A DNA stretch of 64,000 nucleotides from Sphingomonas citricola (GCF_019429535.1 NZ_JAHXZM010000006.1:1-64000); one strand, 5' to 3'. Counted from the stretch's first letter, positions 17,042 through 26,913 are shown. Notes: generated by a model not told the origin, from the letters alone. Made by a program: numbers and translations.

Positions 17042-17715
17042 GCCGCGACCTCCGCTGCAGCCGCGGCGCGGCGGAACGCCTCCACCAGCGGAAATACGTG
17101 CGCGCGCGTCTTCATCGCGGCACGGTTGACGACGAGCCGCGCCGACACGTCGAGGATCGGCTCCACCTCGACCAGCCCGTTCTCCTTCAGCGTCCGCCCC
17201 GACGACACAAGGTCGACGATCCGCGGCGCGAGCCCGAGCAGCGGGGCGAGCTCCATCGCGCCATTGAGCTTGATGCACTCCGCCTGGACGCCGCGGCGCG
17301 CGAAATGCTGCGCGGTCAGGTGCGGATATTTGGTCGCAACGCGCACGTGGCTCCATCCGCGCGGATCGTCGTTCGCGGCGAGATCCGCGGGCTCGGCGAC
17401 CGACAACCGGCAATGGCCGATGCCTAGGTCAACCGGCGCATAGAGTTCGGGATAGTCGAACTCGGCCAGCACGTCCGACCCGACGATGCCGAGCTGCGCC
17501 GCCCCGTGCGCGACGAAGGTCGCGACGTCGAACGCACGCACCCGGATCAGCGCGATGCGCGGGTCCTGCGTCGCGAAGCGGAGCGCGCGGCTGTTCTCGT
17601 CGGAGAAGGCGGCCTCGGGCACGACGCCCGCGCGCGCGAGCAGCGGCAGCGCCTCGGCGAGGATTCGGCCCTTGGGCACCGCGATGACGGTCACGTCTTG
17701 CTGGTCGGCTGGCAT
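17038..17715 (-). CDS. hisG: ATP phosphoribosyltransferase, short form
   Basis: A 225-residue protein catalysing the first step of histidine synthesis. It opens [19 protein letters not shown]. It carries [21 protein letters not shown] and the PRPP loop region [16 protein letters not shown]. The length is that of the short HisG form, which lacks the C-terminal histidine-sensing domain and normally works with HisZ; no hisZ is seen nearby. It is followed by hisD with a 4-nt overlap. Confidence 0.96.
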   Translation of the reverse strand: MPADQQDVTVIAVPKGRILAEALPLLARAGVVPEAAFSDENSRALRFATQDPRIALIRVRAFDVATFVAHGAAQLGIVGSDVLAEFDYPELYAPVDLGIGHCRLSVAEPADLAANDDPRGWSHVRVATKYPHLTAQHFARRGVQAECIKLNGAMELAPLLGLAPRIVDLVSSGRTLKENGLVEVEPILDVSARLVVNRAAMKTRAHVFPLVEAFRRAAAAAEVAA

Positions 17716-17781
17716 GATGCGTGGGCTTTACGAGCGCCGGGGAGGGGGCGCAATGTCGCGCAACGAGACAGGAGACGCGCG

Positions 17782-18882
17782 ATGGCGAGCGAGGCGGAAA
17801 ACCGGGCGGCGTTCGAGATCCAGGCGGGCTATTGCGATGCGATGGACGCGCCGGTCACCGCGCGTGTGGCACGCGCCCTCGGCCGCGCACTGACGCGGGA
17901 GACGTTGGTCGGGCGACGGGTGCTCGACTGGACGGGCGAACCCGTCGCCGATGCGCTGGTGTTGCGGCTGATCGGCGGGATCCACGCGATCCATCGACGC
18001 GGCCTTGACGCGCCGTTGTCGCAAGTGTTCGCCGGCACAATTACCGACGATCCCGACGTCGACGCGGCACTGGTGAATGCCGTCGCGCATCACGATACCG
18101 CATTACTCCCGTGGCTCGACGGGCCGCCGCAAACGAACGAGGTTGCCCGCTCCGCCGGCCTGATGACCGGGCTGCTCCACGTCACACAGCGTTTTGGTCC
18201 GAGCATCGAATTGCTGGAGATCGGTTCGAGCGCCGGGCTCAACCTGCTGATTGGACGGATGCATTTCGATCTGGGCGGCGTCGCGGTCGGCCCCGCTGGG
18301 TCGCCACTTCGAATCACGCCGGTGTGGCGCGGGGCGACGCCGCCCGCCGCCCGGGTCGCGGTCACGTGCGCGCGCGGTGTCGACATCGCGCCGGTCGACC
18401 TCGACAGCGCGCGAGCGGCCGAGCGGTTGCAGGCTTACGTCTGGGTCGACGCGGTCCAGCGGCAGGCTCGGCTCGACACCGCGATCGCGATGGTGCGCGA
18501 ACACGGGGTCGAGCTCGAACAGGGCGACGCCGCCGACTGGGTCGAGGCGCGGCTCGCCGAGCCGCAGCCGGCGGGCGTGACCCGTGTGCTGATGCATTCG
18601 GTGGTGTGGCAATATCTGTCGCCCGCCGGCCGCGCGCGCATCGGCGCGGCGATGGCGGCCGCGGGCGCGCGTGCCACGCGCGAGCGTCCGCTCGCCTGGG
18701 TGATGATGGAGCCCAACCGCGACCTCCATCGGCACGAGGTCCGGGTGCAATGCTGGCCCGGCGGTTCGCCAATGGAACTCGTCGCGCTCACGCACGCGCA
18801 CGGCGCCTGGGTCGAGGGGCTCGCCCCGCCGTACGAGACGCGCGACTATGTCATGCGCCGCGCGGCCTATGCGACCGGCTAG
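17782..18882 (+). CDS. DUF2332 domain-containing protein
   Basis: A 366-residue soluble protein with the DUF2332 features: an N-terminal helical half, a central LLEIGSSAGLNLL loop near residue 155 that resembles the SAM-binding glycine motif of class I methyltransferases, and conserved VLMHSVVWQYL and WVMMEPN segments. The function is unknown; a methyltransferase-like fold is an inference from the glycine loop. An AGGAG site lies 8 nt before the ATG. It is divergent from hisG, and its stop overlaps that of the AraC-like gene. Confidence 0.87.
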   Translation: MASEAENRAAFEIQAGYCDAMDAPVTARVARALGRALTRETLVGRRVLDWTGEPVADALVLRLIGGIHAIHRRGLDAPLSQVFAGTITDDPDVDAALVNAVAHHDTALLPWLDGPPQTNEVARSAGLMTGLLHVTQRFGPSIELLEIGSSAGLNLLIGRMHFDLGGVAVGPAGSPLRITPVWRGATPPAARVAVTCARGVDIAPVDLDSARAAERLQAYVWVDAVQRQARLDTAIAMVREHGVELEQGDAADWVEARLAEPQPAGVTRVLMHSVVWQYLSPAGRARIGAAMAAAGARATRERPLAWVMMEPNRDLHRHEVRVQCWPGGSPMELVALTHAHGAWVEGLAPPYETRDYVMRRAAYATG

Positions 18883-19805
18883 CGCGGGTGCGCGTGGAGC
18901 GCCTGCGTCGCGGGGCCGATCGCGGCGGCGCGCGCGACCATGCTCGCCGCCATGAAGGTCGTGCCCTGCGCTATGAACCGCCGCGGCGTGGTGCCGAGAA
19001 ACGTGTTGGCGTCGCGCAGGAAATGCGACGCGTCGTAATAGCTGCTGTCGATCAGGTGGTACGCCATCGGCTCGCCCGCGCGCAGCAGGCTGACGAACGA
19101 GCGCAGGAAGCGCGCGCGGCGCAGCAGGATCTTGGGCGGCATCCCGAACGCGTAGATCGCCAGCCGGCGCAGCGTCGTCGTCGGCAACCCCAGCCGTTCC
19201 GCCGCGTCGCCGATCTCGATCACGCCGTCGACCAACATCAGCTCGGTGAAGCCGCGGATCGCCTCCTCGTGCGGGTGACGGTGCATGAACATCGGCGCGA
19301 GGATCGCGTCGAGCGTCGGTGCGATCGCGCGTTCGTCGCCAACAGCCTCCAGCGCGGACAGCATCTGTTGCGCGACGTCGGGGTGTAGCACCTGATCGAG
19401 CGGCACCACGCGATTGTGGAACGTCCCCGCGGGCCGCGCGAACATCCGCACCCAGCCGAGCGCGGTCAGACCGATCCCGACCTGGACGCCGCCGGTGGTC
19501 GTTGCCCGGAACGCATTGCTGGTGGCGCCGTACAGGCTGACCGGCGCGGGGGTGAATCGGTGGTTGCGGATCGCGATCCCGACCGGCCCGGCATCCAGCA
19601 GCACGCAGATCATCGGCGGCGCGGGCAGGAACCAGTTGACCATCTCGTCGCGCGCGGTCGCGGCATAGGTCGCGTAACCGCTGACCAGTTCGTGCAGATC
19701 GGCGGCGGGCAGATCGTAGCGCAGCGCGAGGCCGGGCGGCATCCGGAATGCTGTCTCTGGTACGCCGGGGCGATTGGTGCCGCCGCGCAGGTCCTCCGCT
19801 CTCAT
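18879..19805 (-). CDS. AraC-like transcriptional regulator
   Basis: A 308-residue protein with an N-terminal sensor region (about 1-190). The C-terminal AraC-type double helix-turn-helix covers about residues 200-290: ELMLVDGVIEIGDAAERLGL as the first unit, and YYDASHFLRDANTFLGTTP then RRF as the second. The start is the ATG preceded by GAGGTG; upstream in-frame sequence looks unrelated. It converges on the DUF2332 gene with a 4-nt overlap of stops. Target and ligand are unknown. Confidence 0.82.
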   Translation of the reverse strand: MRAEDLRGGTNRPGVPETAFRMPPGLALRYDLPAADLHELVSGYATYAATARDEMVNWFLPAPPMICVLLDAGPVGIAIRNHRFTPAPVSLYGATSNAFRATTTGGVQVGIGLTALGWVRMFARPAGTFHNRVVPLDQVLHPDVAQQMLSALEAVGDERAIAPTLDAILAPMFMHRHPHEEAIRGFTELMLVDGVIEIGDAAERLGLPTTTLRRLAIYAFGMPPKILLRRARFLRSFVSLLRAGEPMAYHLIDSSYYDASHFLRDANTFLGTTPRRFIAQGTTFMAASMVARAAAIGPATQALHAHPR

Positions 19806-19901
19806 GCCACCTCTAATGCGTGGGGCACGCGCGAACGACCCTCCCCTGTAAAAAACTGTGGGCCCGATCCTGATCCGGATCAAGCCCGTCACGCTGACCG
19901 A

Positions 19902-20819
19902 TCACGGATAGCTGACCGTTTTCGGTACTTCGGGGATCGGGATCCATTCCTGGTCGTCGCCGGGCACTGCGGCGAATTCGCCCGCCTTCCACGCGCGGCG
20001 CGCCTCGCGGATACGGTCGCGCGACGAGGAGACGAAATTCCACCATACGTGGCGCGGGGTCGAGAAGGCCGCGCCGCCCGCCAGCATCACCCGCCCGCCG
20101 CTGTCCGACCTGAGCGTCGCCGCGGTGCCGGGGCGGAGCACGTAGAGCCGCTGCGGCTCGAGCGTCATGCCGTCGAGCGTCGCCTGCCCGTGTGCCAGAT
20201 ACACCGCGCGCTCGTCGGTCGAATGATCGACCGGCACGCTGCCGCCCGCGTCGAGCGTGATGTCGGCGTAGATCGTGTCGGCCCAGGTCGTCGTCGGCGC
20301 ACGCTCGCCCCAAAGCGACCCCATGATGACGCGCGCGCGTGCGCCGGCGTAACCGATCTCTGGCAATGCCTCGGCCGCGACATGCTCGAACGCGGGGTCG
20401 TGCTCTTCCAGATGGTCGGGCAGCGCGAGCCAGGTCTGGATGCCCGCGAGTGCGGGGCCGTCCGCGCGCACGTCCTGCGGCGATCGCTCGGAATGGACGA
20501 TGCCCGATCCCGCGGTCATCAGATTGACCGCGCCCGGCGTGATCCGCACGTCGCTGCCGAGCGAATCGCGGTGCTGGAACGCGCCCTCGAACAGGTAGGT
20601 GACCGTCGACAGCCCGATATGCGGGTGCGGGCGCACGTCGACGCCGTCGCCCGGCGGCAGGTGCGCGGGGCCCATCTGGTCGAAGAACAGGAACGGGCCG
20701 ACCATCGTCCGATCCTTGTGCGGCAGCGTGCGATAGACCTTGAACCCGCCCAGATCGTGCGTCGCGGGCGCGAGCGTCTGGAGGATCAGCGCGTCGCCGT
20801 CGTTAGGGGGCGTGGACAT
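19902..20819 (-). CDS. Pirin family protein
   Basis: A 305-residue double-cupin protein. The N-terminal cupin has the metal ligands His65 and His67 (RPHPHIGLSTVTYLFEG), a further His (FQHRDSLG) and SGIVHSERS. A pirin C-terminal cupin follows with LAHGQATLDG. Bacterial pirins are iron-binding; some act as quercetin 2,3-dioxygenases and some bind metabolic enzymes. Its start overlaps the NUDIX gene by 17 nt, so the two are co-transcribed in the BolA-GST-NUDIX-pirin run. Confidence 0.95.
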   Translation of the reverse strand: MSTPPNDGDALILQTLAPATHDLGGFKVYRTLPHKDRTMVGPFLFFDQMGPAHLPPGDGVDVRPHPHIGLSTVTYLFEGAFQHRDSLGSDVRITPGAVNLMTAGSGIVHSERSPQDVRADGPALAGIQTWLALPDHLEEHDPAFEHVAAEALPEIGYAGARARVIMGSLWGERAPTTTWADTIYADITLDAGGSVPVDHSTDERAVYLAHGQATLDGMTLEPQRLYVLRPGTAATLRSDSGGRVMLAGGAAFSTPRHVWWNFVSSSRDRIREARRAWKAGEFAAVPGDDQEWIPIPEVPKTVSYP

Positions 20820-21276
20820 CGGTTTCCTCCAGCATCGTCAACAGATCAGCGGGATAGATCACTTCGGGCCAATCCGCGAGTTCGTCGCGCGCGAACCAGC
20901 GCGCCTCCGCCATCAGTTCGCGTTCCTGCTCGGTCAGCGCGGCACCCGACACGTCGTGCGCGTCGACGTCGACGCGGAACCAGCGTTCGTCCGCGGTCAC
21001 CTCGACCCGGTCGAAGGTCAGGAAATCGACAACGCGCCGCGCGACCTGTGGGCCGCAGTCGCGGTCCAGCCCCGTTTCCTCCCATAATTCGCGCCGTGCC
21101 GCCGCCTCGTAGCTCTCGCCCGGATCGACCGCGCCGCCCGGCGTGCACCACAAGGGCGCGCGGTCGGGCGGGGTGAAGCGGAACAGCAGCACGCGGCGGC
21201 GCGCATCGACCAGCAGGATGCGCGCCGCCGGCCGCGGCACGCGCGTGATCGCAGCGCTCACCCCCTTACTCGCCAT
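20803..21276 (-). CDS. NUDIX hydrolase
   Basis: A 157-residue protein with a complete Nudix box at residues 48-70: Gly48-x5-Glu54-x7-RELWEETGL. The box binds Mg and cleaves nucleoside diphosphate-linked substrates. The substrate cannot be told. The ATG overlaps the GST stop by 11 nt; a GTG five codons later is an alternative start. The downstream pirin gene overlaps its end. Confidence 0.92.
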   Translation of the reverse strand: MASKGVSAAITRVPRPAARILLVDARRRVLLFRFTPPDRAPLWCTPGGAVDPGESYEAAARRELWEETGLDRDCGPQVARRVVDFLTFDRVEVTADERWFRVDVDAHDVSGAALTEQERELMAEARWFARDELADWPEVIYPADLLTMLEETDVHAP

Positions 21277-21973
21277 CGAGTTCGGGATAATGGCGAAAGA
21301 TACCCTCTTCATTGAACGCGATGCGACGCGCGCTGCCCAGATAGGCGTGAACGCCCGGCAGCTTGGCGACCAGATCGTGGACGCGCGCCAGCGCGGGATA
21401 GCGGGGGCCAAGCGTCGCCATCTGCCGCGGGAACATGTAGCGCAGCCCCTCGATCAGCTGGAAGATCGAGGTGTCGGCGTAGGTCCAGCGATGGTCGATC
21501 ATCCACGGCCCGTCGTTGCACTCGGCCGCTTCCTCGAAATGGTCGAGGTATTTGACCATCCGCTCGTCGCGGAACTGCTGCGCGGCGCGCGCGGCCTCCG
21601 CCTTCTGGTCGTCGTAATAGTCCATCACCGCGACCGGATGGTGAACGTTGTGCGCTTCCGCCACCATGTCCGCGATGGTCAGCTGGAGCTGGTGAACCCA
21701 GTAGCGGTCGGCGATCGCCGACGGCGCCAGATCGCGGCGATCACCGAGGTAGAGCAGGATGTTCGCCACCTGCGCGATGACCAGCCCGTCGATCTCGAGA
21801 TAGGGCGGCGCGAACGGCGCACGCCCGGCGCGCGCGTCCAGATCGTCGATCAGCGCGTCGGTGCCCTTCGTCCGCGCACAATCCTCGTAGTCGATCCCCG
21901 CGGCCTCCAGCGCCAGCCGGACGAACTCGCCGCGGCCCTGGATATGGGGCCAGTACCACAGCCGCGGTTTCAT
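21266..21973 (-). CDS. Glutathione S-transferase family protein
   Basis: A 235-residue protein with a thioredoxin-like N-domain (residues 1-80: LWYWPHIQGRGEFVRLALEA, then APPYLEIDGLVIAQVANIL, where a cis-Pro motif would sit) and a helical C-domain with LPGVHAYLGSARRIAF. Tyr6 may be the catalytic residue. The substrate is unknown. It starts 4 nt inside the end of the bolA gene (ATGA overlap). Confidence 0.9.
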   Translation of the reverse strand: MKPRLWYWPHIQGRGEFVRLALEAAGIDYEDCARTKGTDALIDDLDARAGRAPFAPPYLEIDGLVIAQVANILLYLGDRRDLAPSAIADRYWVHQLQLTIADMVAEAHNVHHPVAVMDYYDDQKAEAARAAQQFRDERMVKYLDHFEEAAECNDGPWMIDHRWTYADTSIFQLIEGLRYMFPRQMATLGPRYPALARVHDLVAKLPGVHAYLGSARRIAFNEEGIFRHYPELDGE

Positions 21974-22326
21974 CGCCCGGCGTCCGCTTCCACGTTGCCG
22001 GCTTCTTCGTTGCGCGGCGCGCGGGCCTCGATCGCGAGTGCGTGGATATGATCGGCGAGCAGATCGGCCAGCGCGCGATTGACCAGCCGCTGCTGCGCGA
22101 CGCGCGACTGGCCCGCGAACGCCGCGCTCTCGATCACGACGCGGAAATGGCTCTCGCCCGATCCGTCGTCGCCCATGTGGCCGCGGTGCTGCGCGCTCTC
22201 GTTGATAACGCGCAGCTGCGTCGGCGCCAGCGCGTCGGTCAGCCGTTCGATCATCGCGCGCTCGACGGGGCCGGCGTCGGGGGCGGTATTCGGGTCCGCG
22301 TTCGGGGCGGTGGCAGGGTCGGTCAT
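21970..22326 (-). CDS. bolA: BolA family protein
   Basis: A 118-residue protein with a 24-residue Ala/Pro/Asp-rich leader and then the BolA fold. It has MIERLTDALAPTQLRVINES, HRGHMGDDGSGESHFRVVI and a VNRALADLLADHIHALAIEA helix. BolA proteins partner with monothiol glutaredoxins in iron-sulfur and iron signalling. The start chosen is the ATG before TDPATAP; one three codons earlier is possible. It is divergent from the DnaJ gene with 49 bp between starts. Confidence 0.92.
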   Translation of the reverse strand: MTDPATAPNADPNTAPDAGPVERAMIERLTDALAPTQLRVINESAQHRGHMGDDGSGESHFRVVIESAAFAGQSRVAQQRLVNRALADLLADHIHALAIEARAPRNEEAGNVEADAGR

Positions 22327-22375
22327 GCGCCCCATATAGGCGGTTTTCGCGGGAAAGGCGCCAGGCTCGATCATC

Positions 22376-22975
22376 GTGACCGTCAAGAAGGACAGATCAA
22401 ACACGCGGTTCCACGGCCGCATCGAAAACAGCGAGCGCGGCTGCGATCATCCCGGTTGCGCCGAGGCGGGTGAGTTCCGCGCGCCCCCGCTCGAAGGTCC
22501 CGGCAGCGGCGACGGGCCGCCGCGCTTCCGCTGGTTCTGCCTCGACCATGTCCGCGCGTTCAACGCCGGATACAATTATTTCGAGGGCATGACCGCCGAC
22601 GAGATTCACCGCGCGCAAAGCCCGACCGCGGGGTGGGAGCGCGAGACGCGTGCGTTTGCGCGCGCGGGGCAGGGCGATCACCCGCCGCGCTGGGCCGATT
22701 TCGCCGACCCGCTCGACGCGATCGGCGCGCGTTTCCGCCGCACGGTCGCGCCCGAACGCGCCGACGGCAAGCCGTTGTCGGGGGAGGACCGCCGCAGCCT
22801 CGACGTGCTCGGCCTCGCGCCCGACGCGGATCGCCCCTCGTTGCGCAAACGCTATTCCGAGCTGGTCCGCAAATACCACCCCGACCGCAACGGCGGCGAT
22901 CGCAGCCACGAGGATCGGCTGACCAAGGTGATCGCCGCCTATCAGCAACTCCGCCAGGCGCCCGCCTTCGCCTGA
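22376..22975 (+). CDS. DnaJ-domain protein with alphaproteobacterial N-domain
   Basis: A 199-residue protein. The C-terminal 60 residues form a J domain with the HPD triad at His168-Pro169-Asp170, which stimulates DnaK ATPase. The first 130 residues hold a cysteine-containing region (CDHPGCAEAG, then FRWFCLDHVRAFN) typical of this alphaproteobacterial DnaJ-like family. No Gly/Phe linker or zinc repeats of true DnaJ are present. The start is GTG. It commonly sits next to bolA and cobS, as here. Confidence 0.92.
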   Translation: MTVKKDRSNTRFHGRIENSERGCDHPGCAEAGEFRAPPLEGPGSGDGPPRFRWFCLDHVRAFNAGYNYFEGMTADEIHRAQSPTAGWERETRAFARAGQGDHPPRWADFADPLDAIGARFRRTVAPERADGKPLSGEDRRSLDVLGLAPDADRPSLRKRYSELVRKYHPDRNGGDRSHEDRLTKVIAAYQQLRQAPAFA

Positions 22976-22980
22976 CCGCG

Positions 22981-23388
22981 CTACGCGTCGGCTCCGTTGT
23001 CCGGCATGGTCGCGAACGGCCCCCAGCCGTGCCCGTCCCGATCCTCGAACGCGCGGCTGTACATGAAGCCCAGGTCCTCGGGCTCGTGCAGCTCGCGCCC
23101 GCCCGCGGCGAGCGCGGCCTGCGTGATCGCGTCGACCTCGTCGCGGTGGCCGAGACCGAGCGCGAGGAGCGCGCCCGTCTCGGTGAATGGGTCGATGATC
23201 CGCTTGGGCGTGAGCGTCGCGAACAGTTCGTGGTCGAGCAGCATGACGGTGATCCCTGCCGCCCATTGCATCGCGGCACCTCGCGCGGTCGAGAATTCAG
23301 CATTCCGCTCGAACCCCAGCGCCGCGTAAAACGCTGCGGCGCGCGCCACGTCGGCGACGGGCAGGTTCACGAAGATCGTCCGCGTCAT
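22981..23388 (-). CDS. VOC (glyoxalase/bleomycin-resistance) family protein
   Basis: A 135-residue protein with one VOC fold. It opens MTRTIFVNLPVADVARAAAF then YAALGF, and ends FEDRDGHGWGPFA. Metal-ligand positions are only partly evident (Glu in the C-terminal half), so catalytic activity is uncertain. It converges on the DnaJ gene with 5 nt between stops. Confidence 0.88.
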   Translation of the reverse strand: MTRTIFVNLPVADVARAAAFYAALGFERNAEFSTARGAAMQWAAGITVMLLDHELFATLTPKRIIDPFTETGALLALGLGHRDEVDAITQAALAAGGRELHEPEDLGFMYSRAFEDRDGHGWGPFATMPDNGADA

Positions 23389-23614
23389 GTGGATGTCCCC
23401 CGCACGCGAGTCGCGCACGCGATCAGGATGCGCCACCAGCACGCGAATGCAACCGCGGAGCGCTTGCGCGGCGGCGGCAACCCGCCGCGTCCCGGGGCGT
23501 TATCCCACCCGTTCCATCTGCCGGCGCAGGCCGGGCCGACGCCCACGCCGGGTTGACGCGAACGCGATCCCTTCGCACTGATTGCGGCAACTCATAACAA
23601 GCGGCTCAAGCTCG

Positions 23615-24619
23615 ATGAACGATCTCTCCAACACCCAGCCCGACAGCCGGGACAGCACGATCATGGACGCGCCCGACAAGATGGTCGGCGTGCGCGAGCT
23701 GTTCGGGATCGACAGCGACATGGAGGTGCCCGCCTTCTCCGAAGCCGACGAGCGCGTCCCCGATCTCGACCCCGCCTATGTGTTCGACCCCGACACGACG
23801 CTCGCGATCTTGGCGGGCTTCGCGCACAACCGCCGCGTGATGGTGCAGGGCTATCACGGCACCGGCAAGTCGAGCCATATCGAGCAGGTCGCGGCGCGGC
23901 TCAAATGGCCGTGCATCCGCATCAACCTCGACGCGCACATCAGCCGCATCGACCTGATCGGGCGCGACGCGATCGTGCTGCGCGAGGGGCAGCAGGTGAC
24001 CGAGTTTCGCGAAGGCCTGCTCCCCTGGGCGCTGCAGACGCCGACCGCGCTCGTCTTCGACGAATATGACGCGGGCCGCCCCGACGTGATGTTCGTGATC
24101 CAGCGCGTGCTCGAAACCGAGGGCAAGCTGACCCTGCTCGACCAGAATCGCGTGCTGCGCCCGAACCCGTGGTTCCGCCTGTTCGCGACCGCCAATACGG
24201 TCGGGCTGGGCGATACCAGCGGCCTCTACCACGGCACGCAGCAGATCAACCAGGGTCAGATGGACCGCTGGAACATCGTCGTCACCCTGAACTACCTGCC
24301 GGCGCAGACCGAGGCGAACATCGTGCTCGCGAAATCGGGCGAGTATGACAAGCCCGAGGGCAAGAAGACGGTCGAGAACATGGTCCGCGTCGCCGACCTG
24401 ACGCGCAAGGGCTTCATCAACGGCGACATCTCGACCGTCATGAGCCCGCGCACCGTGATCACCTGGGCGCAGAATACGCTGATCTTCAAGGACATGGGCT
24501 TCGCCTTCCGCCTGTCGTTCCTCAACAAGTGCGACGACGCCGAGCGTCCGTTGGTGGCCGAATATTACCAGCGCGTGTTCGGGAAAGACCTGCCCGAGAG
24601 CGTGGCCACGAAGGCGTAA
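23615..24619 (+). CDS. cobS: CobS-like AAA+ ATPase
   Basis: A 334-residue MoxR/CobS-type AAA+ protein. Walker A is GYHGTGKS (Gly79-Ser86), Walker B is [11 protein letters not shown], and sensor [14 protein letters not shown] follows. In cobalamin-making bacteria CobS works with CobT and CobN to insert cobalt into hydrogenobyrinic acid diamide. Here no cobN or other cob gene is seen, so the pair may serve another protein-remodelling task. It is immediately followed by cobT with no spacer. An upstream TTG in the same frame is a weaker start. Confidence 0.93.
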   Translation: MNDLSNTQPDSRDSTIMDAPDKMVGVRELFGIDSDMEVPAFSEADERVPDLDPAYVFDPDTTLAILAGFAHNRRVMVQGYHGTGKSSHIEQVAARLKWPCIRINLDAHISRIDLIGRDAIVLREGQQVTEFREGLLPWALQTPTALVFDEYDAGRPDVMFVIQRVLETEGKLTLLDQNRVLRPNPWFRLFATANTVGLGDTSGLYHGTQQINQGQMDRWNIVVTLNYLPAQTEANIVLAKSGEYDKPEGKKTVENMVRVADLTRKGFINGDISTVMSPRTVITWAQNTLIFKDMGFAFRLSFLNKCDDAERPLVAEYYQRVFGKDLPESVATKA

Positions 24620-26446
24620 ATGGCGACCGACACGCCCCTCGACCGGTTCAAGGCAGTCCTCGGCGGCACCGCACGCGCGTTGTCGGACGAGGCGGAGGTG
24701 GAGCTCGCCTTCACCGCCGACGCGCCCTCGGCGTCGGGCAAGCATATTCGCGTGCCGATGCCCGCGCGCTCGCTACCCGCGGATCAGGTGGCGGAAGCGC
24801 GCGGGTTCGCCGACGCGTTCGCGCTGCGGCTGAAACACCACGACACCGCGCTTCACGCGCGCGGCGCGCCGAATGAGGCGGTGGCGCGCGCGGTGTACGA
24901 CGCGGTCGAGACGGCGCGGGTCGAGGCGCTAGGCAGCCGCGGCTACGCGGGCATCACCGACAATCTCGCCACCGCGCTCGACGTGCGGCTGCGCTCCGAC
25001 CCGATCACGCGCGCGCGCCAGCAGAGCGAAGTGCCGCTGTCGACCGCGCTTGGCCTGATGGTGCGCGAGGCGCTGACCGGGCTGCCGTCGCCGGTCGCGA
25101 GCGAGCCGGGTCTCGCGCTGGTGCGCGACTGGGTCGGAGAACGCGTCGATCTGGACGAGCTCGCGCTCGTGCTCGACGATCAGCGCGCGTTCCAGGGCCT
25201 GACGCGCAAGCTGCTCGAGGACCTCGAACTCGTCGAGGGCGAGCAGGTACCCGAGGAGAGCGACGAGGAAGGCGGCGAGGACGAGGCCGGCGGCGAGGGC
25301 GAGGACAGCGACGAGGCCGACGAGGGCGAGGCCGAGGGCAGCGAGGGCGAGGCGCAGACCGAGGCACGCGGCGAGGAACGCCAGTCGGACGAGCAGGACG
25401 GCGAGGGGCAGGAAACCGACGGCGATGACATGGACGACGTCGACGGCGAACCCGGCGACGAGGGCGAGGAGGGGATGCAACCCGTCCGCCCCAATCGCCC
25501 GCCCGCCGACCATATGCCTCAGTTCGACTACAAGGTCTGGTCGACGCAGTTCGACGAGGTCGTGGCGGCGACCGACCTGTGCGACGCCGACGAACTCGTG
25601 CGGCTGCGCGGTTATCTCGACCAGCAGCTCGTTCACCTGCAATCGACCGTCTCGAAACTCGCCAACCGGCTCCAGCGGCGGTTGATGGCGCAGCAGTCGC
25701 GCTCGTGGGATTTCGACCAGGAGGAAGGGCTGCTCGACGCCGCGCGGCTCGCGCGCGTGGTGACCGCGCCGGGGCAGTCGCTCAGCTACAAGATCGAGCG
25801 CGAGACCGATTTCCGCGACACCGTGGTCACGCTGCTGATCGATAATTCGGGGTCGATGCGCGGGCGTCCGATCTCGATCGCGGCGATCAGTGCGGACATC
25901 CTCGCGCGCACGCTCGAACGCTGCGGCGTCAAGACCGAAATCCTCGGCTTCACCACGCGTGCGTGGAAGGGCGGGCAGTCGCGGGAGACGTGGCTGTCCG
26001 CTGGTCGCCCGCCGCAGCCCGGGCGGCTCAACGACGTGCGCCACATCGTCTACAAGAAGGCCGACGAGCCGTGGCGGCGCGCGCGCACCTCGCTCGGACT
26101 GATGATGCGCGAGGGGCTGCTCAAAGAGAATATCGACGGCGAGGCGCTGCTGTGGGCGCACGCGCGGATGATGGCGCGGCCCGAGGAACGCCGTATCCTG
26201 ATGGTCATCTCCGACGGCGCACCGGTCGACGATTCGACGCTCAGCGTGAACTCGGGCAGCTACCTCGAACGCCATCTGCGGCAGGTGATCGACTGGATCG
26301 AGAAGCGCTCGCCGGTCGAGCTGGTCGCGATCGGCATCGGCCACGACGTGACGCGCTACTACAGCCGCGCGGTCACGATCATGGACGCCGAGCAATTGGG
26401 CGGCACGATCATCGAACAGCTCGCCGCGCTGTTCGACGCCGAGTGA
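24620..26446 (+). CDS. cobT: CobT-like protein with von Willebrand A domain
   Basis: A 608-residue protein. The N-terminal domain (1-210) is followed by an extremely acidic linker (about 212-295, mostly Glu, Asp, Gly). A C-terminal VWA domain carries the MIDAS site DNSGSM at Asp408-Met413 and a second conserved block, [20 protein letters not shown]. CobT is the non-ATPase partner of CobS. It follows cobS directly and its stop is 5 nt from that of a convergent small gene. See the cobS entry for the doubt about a cobaltochelatase role. Confidence 0.93.
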   Translation: MATDTPLDRFKAVLGGTARALSDEAEVELAFTADAPSASGKHIRVPMPARSLPADQVAEARGFADAFALRLKHHDTALHARGAPNEAVARAVYDAVETARVEALGSRGYAGITDNLATALDVRLRSDPITRARQQSEVPLSTALGLMVREALTGLPSPVASEPGLALVRDWVGERVDLDELALVLDDQRAFQGLTRKLLEDLELVEGEQVPEESDEEGGEDEAGGEGEDSDEADEGEAEGSEGEAQTEARGEERQSDEQDGEGQETDGDDMDDVDGEPGDEGEEGMQPVRPNRPPADHMPQFDYKVWSTQFDEVVAATDLCDADELVRLRGYLDQQLVHLQSTVSKLANRLQRRLMAQQSRSWDFDQEEGLLDAARLARVVTAPGQSLSYKIERETDFRDTVVTLLIDNSGSMRGRPISIAAISADILARTLERCGVKTEILGFTTRAWKGGQSRETWLSAGRPPQPGRLNDVRHIVYKKADEPWRRARTSLGLMMREGLLKENIDGEALLWAHARMMARPEERRILMVISDGAPVDDSTLSVNSGSYLERHLRQVIDWIEKRSPVELVAIGIGHDVTRYYSRAVTIMDAEQLGGTIIEQLAALFDAE

Positions 26447-26451
26447 GGCGG

Positions 26452-26913
26452 TCAGGCGTGTGGACGCTCTCCATCAACGGTCAGGTCGTCAGGGCGGGTC
26501 AGTCGTAGGTGTGTCTGGTAATAGTATTTGCCGGTTGGGCAACCGTCAGCGATGAAATCGATCCGGGTCTTACGCGCAGTGCCGCGCACCGCAATGGTGT
26601 GGCCTAACAGGTACGTGGTCGGAGCGCTGCCAAATCTTCTCAGCAATGCTTGGTTGACGGCAGGCGTCAAGGCGACCGTCAGATTGCGCGGGTCGCGATA
26701 GTCGTGCTCCGAGTTCAGGTAGAAGCCGTGATAATCCTCGCCGCCGGAGCGCACTGCGAATTCGAACACCCCCGACACGCCGCTTGGAGACTCGGCGGCG
26801 TTCATCACCGCCTGCTGCGGCGACAGTCGGTAAGACGATGGTACGTCGGCGCCGATGACGAACATCGCGGCGACGATGCTCAGCGATGCCGATATCGCTC
26901 GATCAACCATCAT
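26452..26913 (-). CDS. Hypothetical secreted protein
   Basis: A 153-residue frame opening Met-Met-Val-Asp-Arg, then a hydrophobic segment (AISASLSIVAAMFVIGADV) that reads as a signal peptide. A GAGAGGGA site lies just upstream. The remainder is a soluble domain with YHGFYLNSEHDYRDPRNL and two near-terminal Tyr-rich stretches (GKYYYQTHLRL), without a recognised family. Composition is balanced for a real protein and slightly less GC-rich than its neighbours. It is convergent with cobT and divergent from the ribbon-helix-helix gene. Confidence 0.55.
   Translation of the reverse strand: MMVDRAISASLSIVAAMFVIGADVPSSYRLSPQQAVMNAAESPSGVSGVFEFAVRSGGEDYHGFYLNSEHDYRDPRNLTVALTPAVNQALLRRFGSAPTTYLLGHTIAVRGTARKTRIDFIADGCPTGKYYYQTHLRLTRPDDLTVDGERPHA

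Noticed and set aside
15707..17443. A 578-codon plus-strand frame opposite hisD and hisG
   Set aside because: It is antisense to two conserved genes and has no recognisable domain.
19416..21176. A 586-codon plus-strand frame opposite the AraC-like, pirin and NUDIX genes
   Set aside because: It crosses three supported genes and ends in Arg/Pro repeats.
25250..25500. Acidic repeat-like DNA in cobT considered as a tandem repeat or mobile insertion
   Set aside because: It encodes the acidic linker normal for CobT proteins.
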